From positions 23,229,404-23,293,403 of the forward strand of contig JAWZYU010000034.1 of assembly GCA_038380435.1 (NCBI GenBank): a DNA stretch of 64,000 nt. The letters are read 5' to 3'. Below, piece after piece: positions 23,966 to 34,858 of this stretch. The notes beneath the pieces were generated by a model, which had not been told where the DNA came from, ran no database searches, and was given only the letters and a program-made list of their open reading frames with translations. The stretch's first letter is position 1, and the number at the start of each line of letters is the position of its first letter. This DNA is from Ryuthela nishihirai (Eukaryota; Arthropoda; Arachnida; Araneae; Heptathelidae). Both the position numbers and the translations under genes were made by a program.

Positions 23966-25430
23966 CTGAGTGTTATTGCGGTTAGAAATAAAAACACGTC
24001 AAATTGGTGACGTGACCACGGATTAGCTTCAAACTTTTTTCTGTAACCCAGTATGTTCGAACCTGAGTGTTAACGCGGCTAGAAAAAGAGTATAATTAGA
24101 GATGGCAAAATTATTGTGTTGAAATGTGGCAGTAGCAGAATGTAAAGAAAATTAGGAATGTTAAATATTGTGATTTTAGTGACTTTAGTGATTTAAATTG
24201 TGATTTAATATTGTGATGTTAGTGAGAATTGTATACTATGTTTTGAGCGAGGAATTTCAGGAGCATCTGTTAAAACAAGTGTTATATTGAAGTATAGAAA
24301 GTGATTTGAATTAAATGTTTAGTGCTAAGAAATAAGTATAAGACTATAGCTAGGCCCAGGTGTAGAGTGTATGAAGGAAGTATTAGAGATTTCGACTAGG
24401 GACTATATCATGATATTTTAGATAGGAGTGATTTTGTGTTTTACTTTTAAGTTGCATTTCTGCGTGCGCCTCCATTGCACCTAGGAGGCACCAAAAAACC
24501 CAACACACAGCACAACACGCAGCACACAGGGAATGGCGGGACAAATAAGTGGAAACACCAAAAGGTTTAATTAGGATATAGCGTGTAAGACGTTGATAAT
24601 TGTGCTGATAAACTAATTTGAGAATTGCTCAATTTTATATGTGTATTGCATTGTTAAGATTTTTAGTTAAAAATTAATGGAGTTAGTAAGATATGTGTGA
24701 ATTAAGTAATCGTGTGAGAGAGATAATTATTGATGCGTGATATAGATAGAAATTGTTTTAAAGAGATTTTCGAGGTTGCTTAACAGTTTGTGGTTTGTTA
24801 CTGTTATTAGAGATAAGGCTTCAGTATATTTTTGAAAAGTTTTCATTGTATAGAAATGCTTAAGATTATCGTAAGAGTTGTTAAATTCGGAGATTGTGGT
24901 TTAATGCAGTTTAAAAACGTGTAATTTGTTTTGAAAAGTTTTCTGATGAGTTAATCGGTTAAACGATGTCGAGAATTAGTGCTGAGAGTATATAATAGTG
25001 GAATCCTTTGTAGTGAAGTTTTGCACGAAAGTGATCACTGCCCAGTAGCTCAATTGGATAGAGCGGCTGACCCACAATCAGCAGGTGTAGAGTGCGGATC
25101 CCACCTGGACATATCAGCTTTCTTAATTCACTACACTGCTCGTGTGTCATAGTTTCTTTTGAGGAAGGAGTATCGCAGATAGTGATAGAGTTCAGTGATT
25201 TTTGTGTGTGTATTTAAAGTTAAGAATTTTAAGTTAAGTTAGATAGCCAGTTAATAGGTTTTGTGAAGTGTTGGTTGAAAGGTTAAGACATTGAAAAAAA
25301 TTATGGTAGTAAGGTGTTATTGATTAAGAAGTATATTGCAGTCGGATTGAGTGATAATAGATAAAAGTGTAATCGCATAGATTAGTTGGTATATAATTAT
25401 ATATCTGTTATTAGAGTTTAAAGAAAATTA
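23966..25430 (+). other. long retroelement leader
   Basis: About 1.4 kb between primer-binding site and gag-like start with no coding potential. It contains the tRNA-like segment at 25038-25112. Confidence 0.6.
25038..25112 (+). tRNA. tRNA-like sequence (pseudo-tRNA)
   Basis: Starts gcccagtagctcaattggat, a good box A region. It has a five-base anticodon stem (gctga/tcagc) around loop cccacaa, which would give anticodon CAC (Val) but has C instead of U at position 33. Box B (gtgcggatcccac) is poor and the acceptor stem is imperfect. Probably a captured or decayed tRNA inside the retroelement leader, not a working gene. Confidence 0.4.
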
Positions 25431-25432
25431 AA

Positions 25433-25927
25433 ATGGCACATGGAATATTGTATACGTCTGCACACGGCACTAAGTATCCACAGCATAAGAACCGTAGTAA
25501 CTCATTTGGCAGGAATGCTAGGCATCATAAGAAGGAATGTTTCGAGTGTGGAAATTTTGGCCATTTTGCCCGAGACTGCACCAAGAAGAGGAATTTAAAT
25601 GTTAAGCATTACCAATACAGTGGTCCCGATAGTTACATAGAGCATTGCCCCCCACACTCTGCCTACTCAGGACAAAAACAGGCTTTTAATAATCCAGCAA
25701 AAATTTCGGAATCAAAAACTTTGGCATTTTGCCCTTCAGAACATTTAGACTGCTACAACCTCGAGAAACGCCAGCAGGAAGAAAGCCCCTCGGTCAGTTT
25801 AATTAAGCAAACCCCGTTGTATCAAATTTTGGAAGCTGAGCTAGGACCACCCCCCATGCATTGGAGTAAAGTAGAAGACATCGACGTCCTTCGAATGGTG
25901 GCAACCGTTTTTACCCCTCTGGATTAG
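25433..25927 (+). CDS. gag-like zinc-knuckle protein of the LTR element
   Basis: 164 residues. A single CCHC knuckle, CFECGNFGHFARDC, lies at about residues 37-50 in a basic context (KK before, TKKRN after), the nucleic-acid-binding signature of retroelement Gag proteins. The N terminus is short and basic, so most of a usual capsid domain is absent; the C-terminal two thirds are unremarkable and proline-rich in places. ATG at 25433 has an A-rich context (aaaatgg). The next frame starts 15 bp after the stop in a different register, which would fit frameshifting or a separate start. Likely role: RNA packaging for the element. Confidence 0.8.
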   Translation: MAHGILYTSAHGTKYPQHKNRSNSFGRNARHHKKECFECGNFGHFARDCTKKRNLNVKHYQYSGPDSYIEHCPPHSAYSGQKQAFNNPAKISESKTLAFCPSEHLDCYNLEKRQQEESPSVSLIKQTPLYQILEAELGPPPMHWSKVEDIDVLRMVATVFTPLD

Positions 25928-25941
25928 AGCAAGATGATGAA

Positions 25942-27639
25942 GTGCGCGATTTAGTGGAAATTGTGTTCGACATTAAAGGTCTCAGGGATGTAATTTTTGA
26001 TGTTTTAAAGAAGCAAAGTTTAGCTCAGGAGAGGGAGGCGACACAGGAAAAATCGAGAAGTGAGGATGGGAATCGAACCCCCGTAGAGGAACCGTCAGAG
26101 AGTGGAGGGAAGTCACTTATAATTACAACTTGCAGTAATGAAGAGGATATAAATAGGGATAGAAAGAGTTTCGAGGCATTAGATAATACTATGGAGGTAG
26201 ATAGCCAAGTGGACAAGGAACAGAATAATGGGAAGATAGAAGAGATAGTTGAAAAGCAAGTGAATATATTGGATGCGAAACCGTTTCTAGAATTAGAAGA
26301 GTTAGTGCCCCCCCGAAGCTGTAACTGAAGCAGCAGAATTTGTCGTCTCCGACTGTAGCCTGAGACACAAGTTGATACAGAGGAAGAGATTCCAACAGAA
26401 GTAGGAGTTTTGGCGCCCCCTCCCGAAGCCGGAAATGAAATCTCAGAGTTTGTCGCATATGACTGTAGCCCTCTAATCCGAACGGATACAGATGAAGCTA
26501 ACCCGGACATACATACAGCAGACAGCAGCACGGAAGAAAATATACTGATTATTTGCACGCCCCTCCCAAGTAACTTGGAAGAAAAGCCCCCCGAAGTGTC
26601 ACTCAACGCTCTGCAGCCAGACGTAGAATGCACAACCTCCCTTTCATGTTTTCCTGCTGCGGCGGAAATCGCCACCTGCTGTACGGACAGATTGGCGGAA
26701 GAATCAGCACCACCAAAGGCTCGATTTGTCATGCTAGAAACCGGTAGCCACATCGAGAGAGATCAGCCCCTACCTCGGCCAGCCCTAACTAACCCTCCTA
26801 GCCGCCGATTTGCAGAGGAAAATAGCCAAGATATGTTGATAAGTAGCCCACAGGTCCCAGAGAAGAGGAAGCGTAGTTTGAATGCGCATAAGTTTGAAGT
26901 AAAGAAAAGTGTAACGTATGTGTGTAAGATGGGACCAGAGAAACGATCATTTAGCAAGGGTTTACCAGTAAGAAGAGTTAGGAAGAATTTTAGAAGTGGA
27001 TTGAAATTTAGTAGAGTAACTAAATGTAATTTTTGTAAGGAAATGAGCGCCGTTAATTCGCACAGAATGAGTGTCAGGGTTAGAGAGGCCAGGTATATCC
27101 AAGTATTGAGATCAAGTAAATTAGTTAAGCAATGGAAAACTAGAAGAAAAAAGGGAGAACTAAATATTAGTTGTGTGGGTGGGAAAGCACTATCACAAAG
27201 TAGCAACTTATCCCCTCACAGAGACAGCGAAAGTATTCGAGTATCCGCAGAATTCGCCTTGGGGACTAGGATTTCGACCAGCCAGCCGCCCCGAAACACG
27301 TGTAGGGATCGTCCATCACCGCCAGTTGCTGTTGCCACCGAAGATCAAACTTATCGGCGCCGCAGCGGCTCATCAACGGCAGCGCGCCTGCAGCCGATCA
27401 GAAGAGAGCAGAAAGCAAAACAGGTTCTTCCCCACCCCCGCGCACGCTACTCAGGAGAGACGAAGGACACGTGCAGCTATGACGCAACAATCAGCGCGAA
27501 GCGAATCTTCGGCGCTCGCATCTCCGTGGTGACGTCAGCTGCTCATTCTTGGAATGGAGTCGGAGTCATAGAACACTCACGCAAGAAATCACGAGAATTT
27601 CTCCCGTGCGCGGTGGGCGAGCCGGCGCGGAGATGGTGA
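25942..27639 (+). pseudogene. large unrecognised second ORF of the LTR element, frame-broken
   Basis: Two open pieces in the same register, 25942-26328 and 26410-27639 (409 residues), are separated by two stops. A run of seven cytosines at 26311-26317 is the likely site of a slippage frameshift, because the next register encodes a peptide (EFVVSDCS) that parallels EFVAYDCS at about 26450 in the second piece. The protein thus carries a duplicated PPEA..EF..DCS segment. The first part is acidic (many E, D); the later part is basic, with a cysteine pair (KCNFCKEM near 27020) and a proline/arginine-rich end. No protease, RT, RNase H or integrase motif was found. Function unknown. It may be accessory cargo or a strongly diverged gag extension. 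Confidence 0.6.
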
Positions 27640-27789
27640 CGCTTTGGGAAACCGCATCTCCGTGGTGACGTCAGCTGTTCATTCTTGGAATGGAGTCGGA
27701 GTCATAGAACACTCACGCAAGAAATCACGAGAATTTCTCCCGTGCGCGGTGGGCGAGCCGGCGCGGAGATGGTGACGCTTTGGGAAACC
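27519..27789 (+). repeat. 135-bp tandem duplication
   Basis: The block beginning gcatctccgtggtgacgtca at 27519 is repeated from 27654 with one visible substitution (ctgctc/ctgttc). The first copy includes the end of the second ORF; the second lies just beyond its stop. Confidence 0.9.
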
Positions 27790-28704
27790 TCTGGCGGGAA
27801 GCAGGTTCTACGCACCCCCCCCCCACACACACACACGTTCAATCAATCAATCAGCCAGAAGGAACAAAGCAGCTATTTGAAACAGTGTAGACCGAGTGCA
27901 AAGCCCACCATTTGAATAATAGATTTGAGATTCGATAAATAATTATAAATGAGTTTGCTATTGGAGATTTGAGTTTTTGAGAAGTAATGTTTGCCACTAT
28001 TAAATGAATTGATGGAGAAATAATTTTCGATGATCATTGTCAGAGTAACTTGGAAATAATTATGAATGATTTTGTTATTAGAGGTTTGAGTTTTCGAGAA
28101 GTAATTTTGTCACGATTAAATGAATTAATGGAGAGATAATTAGATGATCATTGTCAGAGTAACTATTAGATGATTTTGTGATTATAAGAATAAAAGTTAG
28201 ATGATTTTGTTGGTATAAAGTGAGTTTTACTGAGAAAGGATTTTCTTTTGTTTTATTGTTGGAATTGTAACTAACTTCAGGAAGTTCTTGCTAATTAGAA
28301 GTGTAATCTGTACCATAAGATTTTTAAGTTCTATTTAACAGTGAGTCACGTGGCGGTAAGCACGAAGACAGACTGTGTGTTTGTAACTTAAGTACGTGGA
28401 AAACCAGATTGGTGACCCTTTTTCCCTGTTTTCTCTATTTCATGTGCTGTGGAGCCTCCTGCAGACCGACGCCCACCAGAGCGGTCCGGGCGGACCCCAA
28501 CTGTGAATCGCTGGACTTTCTTTTTGTGTGATCATGTGAACTGTGTGACCTTTTAGACTGTTTGGTGCGACAGCTGGACTCATGAAGAAAAAGCCAGATT
28601 CCAGATCATGATGGGTGACCCAGGAGATCATCTTCAACAATATAGTGCCATCTGCAGTGCGGTCAGCGACCTCTTCCCTGCCCCGCCTGTCCTCCTCTCT
28701 CCCT

Positions 28705-28719
28705 AAAGGGGGATAGGTG
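28705..28719 (+). promoter_or_regulatory. polypurine tract
   Basis: aaagggggataggtg immediately before the 3' LTR, the expected plus-strand primer position. Confidence 0.75.
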
Positions 28720-29685
28720 TGTCGTGCCCCCAGGAATTGATCCTGCGGACACGACTTGGGCTATAAAAGGTCCTTGAATATGTTTTTCTCGAAGTGTGAA
28801 CAAAGACCTGGTTAGTCATCTCAGTTCCAAGAACTTGCCAGTTCAACTGGATGAAACCAGTGTCCGGCATCGCCCCAGGAGCCAAGAACTTCCGGACCCA
28901 GAGTTCGGACCCGCCACCAAAGAGGCCGAGTAGGCGGAGTGATGCACCCGACGTCCAATGGCAAGCGCCCGCGTCAGCTTACCACGCTGACCATCGCTAG
29001 AGGTCGCGGCGGGAAGAAGCGGCAATTCTGAACTGCGGCAGAGAAGAGCCAGGTTGTCTCCATGTTTCGACAGAGTGAAGACGTCTTCTTTTGGCCGGGA
29101 ATCGGCAAGGCCTCGTGTAACTAGTTTAGAAGTTTTCGAACTGTTTTAATCTTTTTGTCTAGTTATACCTAGGCGATGGGCCTCCAAAGGACAGTGCTGA
29201 TCTTCGCAACGAAAGCTCCTGCAGCGACCACCTCATCCAACAGGTAGAGTCACCCTCATTCATAAATCTGGTATCTTTTCCACAAATTTCTATTGTCTGC
29301 TTCTGCCACTGTGCTCTGGGGAACAGCCCACATACTAGGACTTTAGAGCTGGTAGCTCACATTAAATGAACAGACTTTTGCCTAAATGAGTTGGCGTCTA
29401 ATTGTAAAGGCGGTCATCGCCTGAGAACGAGAAAGTTGGCTGTATTCCCCGAAGGGAACTCCTGATACGGGAGAGTAGTTTTAGCAATGTACTGTAAATA
29501 AATTATGTTTAAATGGTAATATCTGACTCCTCTCTGTCTTTTAAGATTGAGTCACGTATCGGGTTATTGCAGAGAAGGTCCCCTTCTCGATAGTCTGCAC
29601 AAGTCACAGCACGGCCAAAATCGACGGGAGGGAGTCAGAAATTTAATGGCGGACCGCCCTCATACGAAAGGGGGGGTTCACGTCA
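28720..29685 (+). repeat. 3' LTR
   Basis: 966 bp, matching the 5' LTR. It contains aataaatt near 29497 (aacaaatt in the 5' LTR), a possible polyadenylation signal. Confidence 0.95.
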
Positions 29686-29983
29686 ATAACACTCTTCCAT
29701 GCAGTGCTCAGATAGTGGAGGAATATCTTGAGAGTGAAGATATTCAGAGAATGGATTGGCCAGCATGGTCCTCAGACCAAAATCGCATTGAACATGCATG
29801 GGATGCTTTCGGAAGTTGCAAGTCATCAACATCCCTCCAAGAACCCTTCATGAGCTGAGAAATGCTCTTATAGGAGAGTGGGATTTGCTTTTCTCTCCAT
29901 TGCTGCATAACCTTATTCAAAGCGTGAGAGCTCACCGCGCAAGCTGCATTGCTATTACAGGTAATCATATTCCTTACTAAATA
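29686..29983 (+). pseudogene. Tc1-like transposase, 3' part
   Basis: Continues the gene interrupted at 22970, reading on from the target duplication: AQIVEEYLESEDIQRMDWPA, then a region like the family PDLNPIEHAWD (here SSDQNRIEHAWD), which holds the third catalytic acidic residue. A frame change near 29815 follows, then LQVINIPPRTLHELRNALI and a C terminus ending ITGNHIPY at about 29980. It gives the downstream boundary of the nest. Confidence 0.88.
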
Positions 29984-30136
29984 GTGTTAGCTTTAATATC
30001 TGCGGTGATCTATAATATTTCATAATTGGAAATATCATTTTCAAATTGGGAAAGTATTCAGATACATTATTTAAAATGTAATGAATAATATATATATACC
30101 TCATTTAATGTCACGCTCGGTTTGTCTTTTTTTTTC

Positions 30137-30388
30137 ACCGATGGGCTTGGAAAGACCGCCGTCCGTCGGATGGGACGTTAAGCCGTGGCCCCGTGTGCGG
30201 GAGAGCCATACACTGTGCACGTTAAAGAACATTCTGGATGGCCTTGACGGGAGGCTACCATCTGTCTCCCAACAGCTGTTCCAGTGGGTCCCCTCCCCCA
30301 ACCTTCTCTGAGCTTTCGGGGTCCATGTGACCTGGCCATTTAGCCCATGGTGTGCAAAAAAGTGCCGCTCAGAGGTAAAACAACCCAA
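30137..30388 (+). mobile_element. SINE B, 5'-truncated
   Basis: Starts in the body at ccgatgggcttggaaag, lacking the tRNA-like head, and continues to the caaccca end at 30388. Confidence 0.9.
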
Positions 30389-30469
30389 TGGTTTGTCTTT
30401 TTAGTTATTGTCAGAGCTTCCATTGGCATACACGCGTTCGTTCTTCATCACCTACTCCATTCACCGTCA

Positions 30470-30725
30470 CCCATCGCTCACTTTGAAGGAGTGCTGTGAA
30501 GGAGTGCTGTGAAGGAGTGCTCACAGTGCTGCCTTTGGACAGCACTGTGGCCCATTTTAAAAAGTTGTTGAATCAGAGGAAAAAACAAAACACAGTTTCT
30601 TCAAACCTCTGACAAAATTCTCCTTCAACCTCAAAAGAAGGAAGTGTCGTCACCTGAGATTCTTCCCGCAGAAGAAGAGGTACAGTACATAAAACTCCCA
30701 GACACTTTTATGGGAGACTCTTCTT
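30470..30725 (+). pseudogene. possible DNA-transposon protein tail
   Basis: Frames read LDSTVAHFKKLLNQRKKQN near 30530-30590 and, after a shift, SPEILPAEEE near 30650. The basic FKKLLNQRKKQ followed by an acidic serine-rich tail resembles C-terminal tails of some DDE transposases, but family assignment is not secure. A 13-bp direct triplication (gaaggagtgctgt) lies just upstream at about 30486-30522. Confidence 0.3.
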
Positions 30726-30902
30726 CCCAAAACTAATCCTTATCCTCCTCATCTCAGCTTAGGCATGTCACAAGACCAAGATAAATATAACTCTTTCATT
30801 TTTATTTTTTGCTTCTTATTCAATTGTAATACATGTTAATTAATATGCATGAAAACATTAGTTATGAACTTCAAAACATTTAAAAATAAAATAAATAATA
30901 AA

Positions 30903-31095
30903 TACCCCCTCAAGCAGCTGCTTGCCACAGAGGTCTGACAGGAGCCTGTCAGTTTATATGCCACAGTAGAAGATCTGAGAGGATGGCAGGACCTCAGCAG
31001 AAAACAACACGAACATCCATGCCTTACCCGGGGCTCGAACCCAGGTCCCGTAGATCAGTAGCCAAGCGCGCTAACCACTCGGCCACGGGACGGCT
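30903..31095 (-). mobile_element. SINE A (tRNA-derived), complete copy
   Basis: Minus strand. The head has ccgtggccgagtggttagcg (box A, class II tRNA-like) and gggttcgagccccgg (box B). The body ends in caagcagctgcttgaggggg followed by an AT-rich tail. The other copies are at 32045, 44611, 57928, 59374, 61723 and 62529. Confidence 0.92.
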
Positions 31096-31208
31096 ACAAA
31101 GCCTTAAATTAATAGCTTTGGGGGGCAATAAATTTTTACCTCTGTGTCTCTGAAACAGATTACCTAAAACCCCATTGAACATGCAATTTGTTTCACATCA
31201 ATTTTCCT

Positions 31209-31591
31209 GGGGTGGGGGTGGTTCAGTCGGTAATGCGCCAGGCTCGTAATCTATAGTTTCCAGGTTCGAGTTCCTGCTGGGTCAGCGTTGAGATTTATCT
31301 CTGCAAAATTCCCCACCCTGCCCACGTTCAATACGGGACACCGATGGGCTTGGAAAGGCCGCCGTCCATCAGATGGGACGTTAAGCCATGACCCCGTGTG
31401 CGGGAGAGCTATACCCTGTGCACGTTAAAGAACACGCTGGATGGCCTAGATGGGAGGTTACCATCTGTCTCCCAACAGCTGTTCCAGTGGGTCCCCTCCA
31501 CCAACCTTCTCTGAGCCTTCGGGGTCCTTGTGACCTGGCCATTTAGCCCATGGTGTGCAAAAAAGTGCCACTTAGAGGTAAAACAACCCAA
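31209..31591 (+). mobile_element. SINE B, complete copy
   Basis: Full-length with head at 31215-31285 (ggttcagtcggtaatgcgc, ggttcgagttcc) and the complete body. Best preserved copy with 18523-18891. Confidence 0.93.
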
Positions 31592-32044
31592 CTCACATCA
31601 CTTTTCCCAGAACGAATTAGTGATGTTAAACGAGGGTCAACCGTTTATCTAGTAGAAAGTATTTCTATCTAGTTAATAGATGTAAACAGAAAGAGAGTTA
31701 AAGCAATACATTTTTTGCAGGCAAAATTAATATGCATCTTGATCAGCCAAGTGTTACTAGAGAAGGAAAAGGATTCCAGTTCCCAAATGATGTCTTGTAA
31801 TGGAGACACCAAACATATAATGCCAATGTTAAACAAGTAAATTTCTCACATCGAAACTAAAGAATTATTTAAATATGATGAAAATAAGTCTAAAAATTAA
31901 AAAAATCTTCAGATATATATATATACACACCACAAAAGCAGTTTTATCAAAAAACAGCAAACTAAAATACATATTATAATATTTTTTGTCAGTTTTATTT
32001 CCTTTATTTGAACACAGATTAATACATATAAATAAAAAAATAAA

Positions 32045-32227
32045 CACCCCCTCAAGCAGCTGCTTGCCACAGAGGTCTGACAGAGCCTGTCAGATTATAT
32101 GCCATAGTAGAAGGTCTGAGAGGATGTCAGGTCCTCAGCAGAAAAACAACACACACAACCATGCCTTACCCAGGGCTCGAACCCAGGTCCCTTAGATCAG
32201 TAGTCAAGCGTGCTAACCACTCAGCCA
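32045..32227 (-). mobile_element. SINE A copy
   Basis: Same structure as 30903-31095, lacking the last few bases of the head. Confidence 0.92.
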
Positions 32228-32229
32228 AT

Positions 32230-33350
32230 ATCAATTGGAAATTAATTTGCCATATGAGATAGCTTGTTTCATGGATATAAACTTAGCTACAAATTATTTA
32301 TAACATAAATATCACAATATTGGTCTACTCATACAGTCAACAATGCAACTTCAATCTAATAGTCTTAATATTTTATTAATAATTTTAATCAGTAAAAAAA
32401 AATTATTCACCATATGAAATAACCAATTTTTCAATTCCCTTTTGAAATCACTTACAAAATCTGTACTTCGATTTCTAATGGTAATTCATTAGATAACTTC
32501 AAATCTAAATATACCTTTTGATTGTATCCTTTTTCCGGCAAAAGTGTTCGGAGTACCAGCTGATTAGACGATCTGTTGAAAGAGGGACCGAACCAAATAT
32601 TTAAAACTCCACTCTCCTATAGTCATAAACATATAACAAAATACTGTAAACATATATATATAATATTTAATATTTGTATACCATTAAAAAGTACATTCAT
32701 GTTTTTATAGCTATTTGCAAAAGCTATACATCTTATAATTTTATTTTGAAGAGTACAAAATGTTTCAGGTTACTCTTGTAAATACCTCCCGAATAGACAC
32801 TGATCATGACCACCTAGCTAATAATGTGTCGAGCCACTTTTTAAAATGACTCGACACTTTTTAAAATGACTCGACACATTATTGGCCTGCCATCTACTAG
32901 ATGCCTGCCTAGCTACTAGAATATCTGAAGACAAGGATTTACAGCCATGTGGGCTACAAATCCTGATGTTCCTGAAATGAGATGTTCCTACATGTTCCTA
33001 AATAGAGGACAGTGGGGATCTGTCTCACATAATTTTCTGAGTATATCAATCCCATCAAACATTGATGGGATTGTGCCGCCAGCAAACTTTCAAAATTATC
33101 ATTAAGACTTAATCTTATATCATTAATCTTAATGATTAAGTTATAAAATGTATCTCTTTCGATTTAATATTAAGTTTCAGTTAATTCTTTCCCCCTGTTT
33201 TTTTTTACACGACTCGGTGTTTAGAGAGCTTTCATTTTTTAAAGTAAACAAAACCTTAAAAATTTAAAGACCCTTTTGACGTAAAAAAAAACTTTCTAAT
33301 ATTTGCCTTGAGAGAGGAAAAATGGTTGTGTGCCCTGGCTGACACCATTT
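32230..33350. other. noncoding interval with two hairpins
   Basis: AT-rich. At 32826-32884 ttttaaaatgactcgacac is repeated directly and lies between inverted aatgtgtcgag and ctcgacacatt. At 33047-33073 a perfect 11-bp hairpin (caatcccatca/tgatgggattg) has a 5-bp loop. No gene seen. Confidence 0.6.
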
Positions 33351-33364
33351 TTCTCTTTTCATTT

Positions 33365-33615
33365 TTCACAACTGACTCTGCAGCCGTCTGGCTAGCTGCA
33401 AGTGACCATGCAGCCGTCTGACTAGCTGCCAAGTGACTCTGCGCCGTCTGGCTAGCTGCCAAGTGACCCTGCAGCCGTCTGGCTAGCTGCTAAGTGACCC
33501 TGCAGCCGGCTGGCTTGAGAATGCAGAAAAACAACTCTCGTCTCCACATCAGCTACAGTGCAACGTCTCCACATCAGCTACAGTGCAACGTCTCCACATC
33601 AGCTACAGATAATCC
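33365..33615. repeat. two short tandem arrays (35-bp and 25-bp units)
   Basis: About four copies of a ~35-bp unit with cagccgtctggctagctgcc (33379-33520), then three copies of a 25-bp unit (ctccacatcagctacagtgc) at about 33541-33612. The minus-strand open frame through the first array (LAASQTAA repeats) is a by-product of the repeat. Confidence 0.85.
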
Positions 33616-33700
33616 TGTATGTTGCATGACAACGGAGACAGTTGTGCAATGACTCGTAATGGGAAAGAAAAGGAATGCCGTCTTGACAGATTTCACTAAA

Positions 33701-33835
33701 GAATGGGACAATTTGAAAGCTCAAGGAGAGAGATTTACGTTACTGACGGTCTATGTGCATTTTTAAGGTGGAGTAATCACATACAAGGCCAAACATTTGG
33801 CTGCGTTCCACGTGAATCATCAATTTCTCGTGATT
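33701..33835. repeat. left arm of a long inverted repeat
   Basis: About 135 bp matching, in reverse complement, 35033-35163 (shared cacatacaaggccaaacat and acgtggaacgcagccaaatg). Both arms encode the same peptide (LRWSNHIQGQTFGCVPRESS), so the repeat includes a decayed coding sequence of unknown origin. Confidence 0.85.
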
Positions 33836-34613
33836 AAAAGATGTGATATGAAAAAGATTGAGTGACTAAAGAATGTGATATGAAAAAGATTGTAAAATTT
33901 CCTACCAATCGTGAATAACCACTATAAACAAAGATTTTTATTTTAATGATCCTTGTGAGCTCGTGGATTTTGATAAATAAAATGATCAAGGTTAAAATCA
34001 CGATTCAACAGAATGTGACTTTTAAGAAACCTCTATGGGGTCAAGAATATTGTTTATCATGTAAAAAAATTATATTCAATCCGACACCAATTTTAAAATG
34101 TCACAAAATAATCTCGTTGTAATGGTCTAAACGGAAATCTCTCGATAAAGAAAAATCTGTGTCCAGCAAAAACAATGCCAGCGGAGCACATACGGCCCCC
34201 CCCCTTTTTCTTTCCTCCCTTCGAGCTAGCTTTGAAAATAACTCCTGGTGACCAACAACAAGCTTTCAAGTTAACTGTTCCGTATCAAATCCACTGCAAC
34301 TCTTTTTTTGTCCTCCCTCAAGCACCTATTTTAAATAACTCACCAGAAAGTTGACCTTTCAAGTTAATAAGATCCCATTATAAAAAAAAAGGTTGAGCTT
34401 TCAAAGTTAAATAAGATCTCATTCTAAAATTCTTCATTATTGACAATATGGAGGACTAGATCAACGATTTCATCATCTGCGTCACTCGAAGAATCTTCTT
34501 CGTTCTTGGGTCCCAAGTTTTGATTCATTCATTTTAACATAAAGTTCAGATTGACTAGACCCATTATTGGATCCATTTTTCCTTCTTGTTGATCTTAATT
34601 TTAAAATATATAA

Positions 34614-34690
34614 GTCTAATTCTCTGATTCAGTGGCATGACTTTTTTTTTCCAACAAAGAGAGACCTCTAAGACTCTCTCTGTTTTTAGC
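34614..34690. repeat. isolated satellite-related segment
   Basis: taattctctgattcagtggc and the following ttttttccaacaaagagag match the right edge of the 81-bp satellite (39315-39365), so the array probably grew inside a pre-existing repeat of this type. Confidence 0.6.
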
Positions 34691-34858
34691 CCGCCCAGTA
34701 GATTCTTAAATGATGCAACACAGGAAGCATCAAACAAAACGAGTCATTTCAAAATGAGTCATCTTGTTAGAAGAAAAAAATTCTATTGGAAGACTGATAA
34801 GTAAAAATCTCAGTATTGTTTTCTCAGGAAATTAAAGACTTCCTCAACAGAACCAAAG

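Larger units (their letters stand above)
22967..29689 (+). mobile_element. LTR retroelement with 4-bp target duplication
   Basis: Two long terminal repeats (22971-23935 and 28720-29685) starting TGTCGTG and ending GTCA bound a 4.78-kb internal region. ATAA is present on both sides (22967-22970 and 29686-29689). I count about ten substitutions and one 1-bp indel between LTRs, so the insertion is recent. Internal content: a tRNA-His-like primer-binding site, a long leader, a zinc-knuckle gag-like gene and a larger unrecognised ORF. No protease, reverse transcriptase, RNase H or integrase motif could be found, so it seems non-autonomous. It has split a Tc1 transposase gene. Confidence 0.95.

Noticed and set aside
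24480..24560. Possible additional repeat or gene around acacagcacaacacgcagca
   Set aside because: Only a simple-sequence stretch in the retroelement leader.
26025..26753. 242-residue minus-strand frame, serine-rich
   Set aside because: Opposite strand of the LTR element's second ORF; composition follows the sense gene.
26763..27206. 147-residue minus-strand frame, leucine-rich
   Set aside because: Shadow of the second ORF on the other strand; no independent support.
31021..31090. Stand-alone tRNA gene suggested by gggctcgaacccaggt and flanking sequence
   Set aside because: This is the head of SINE A, repeated identically with the same body in several places.
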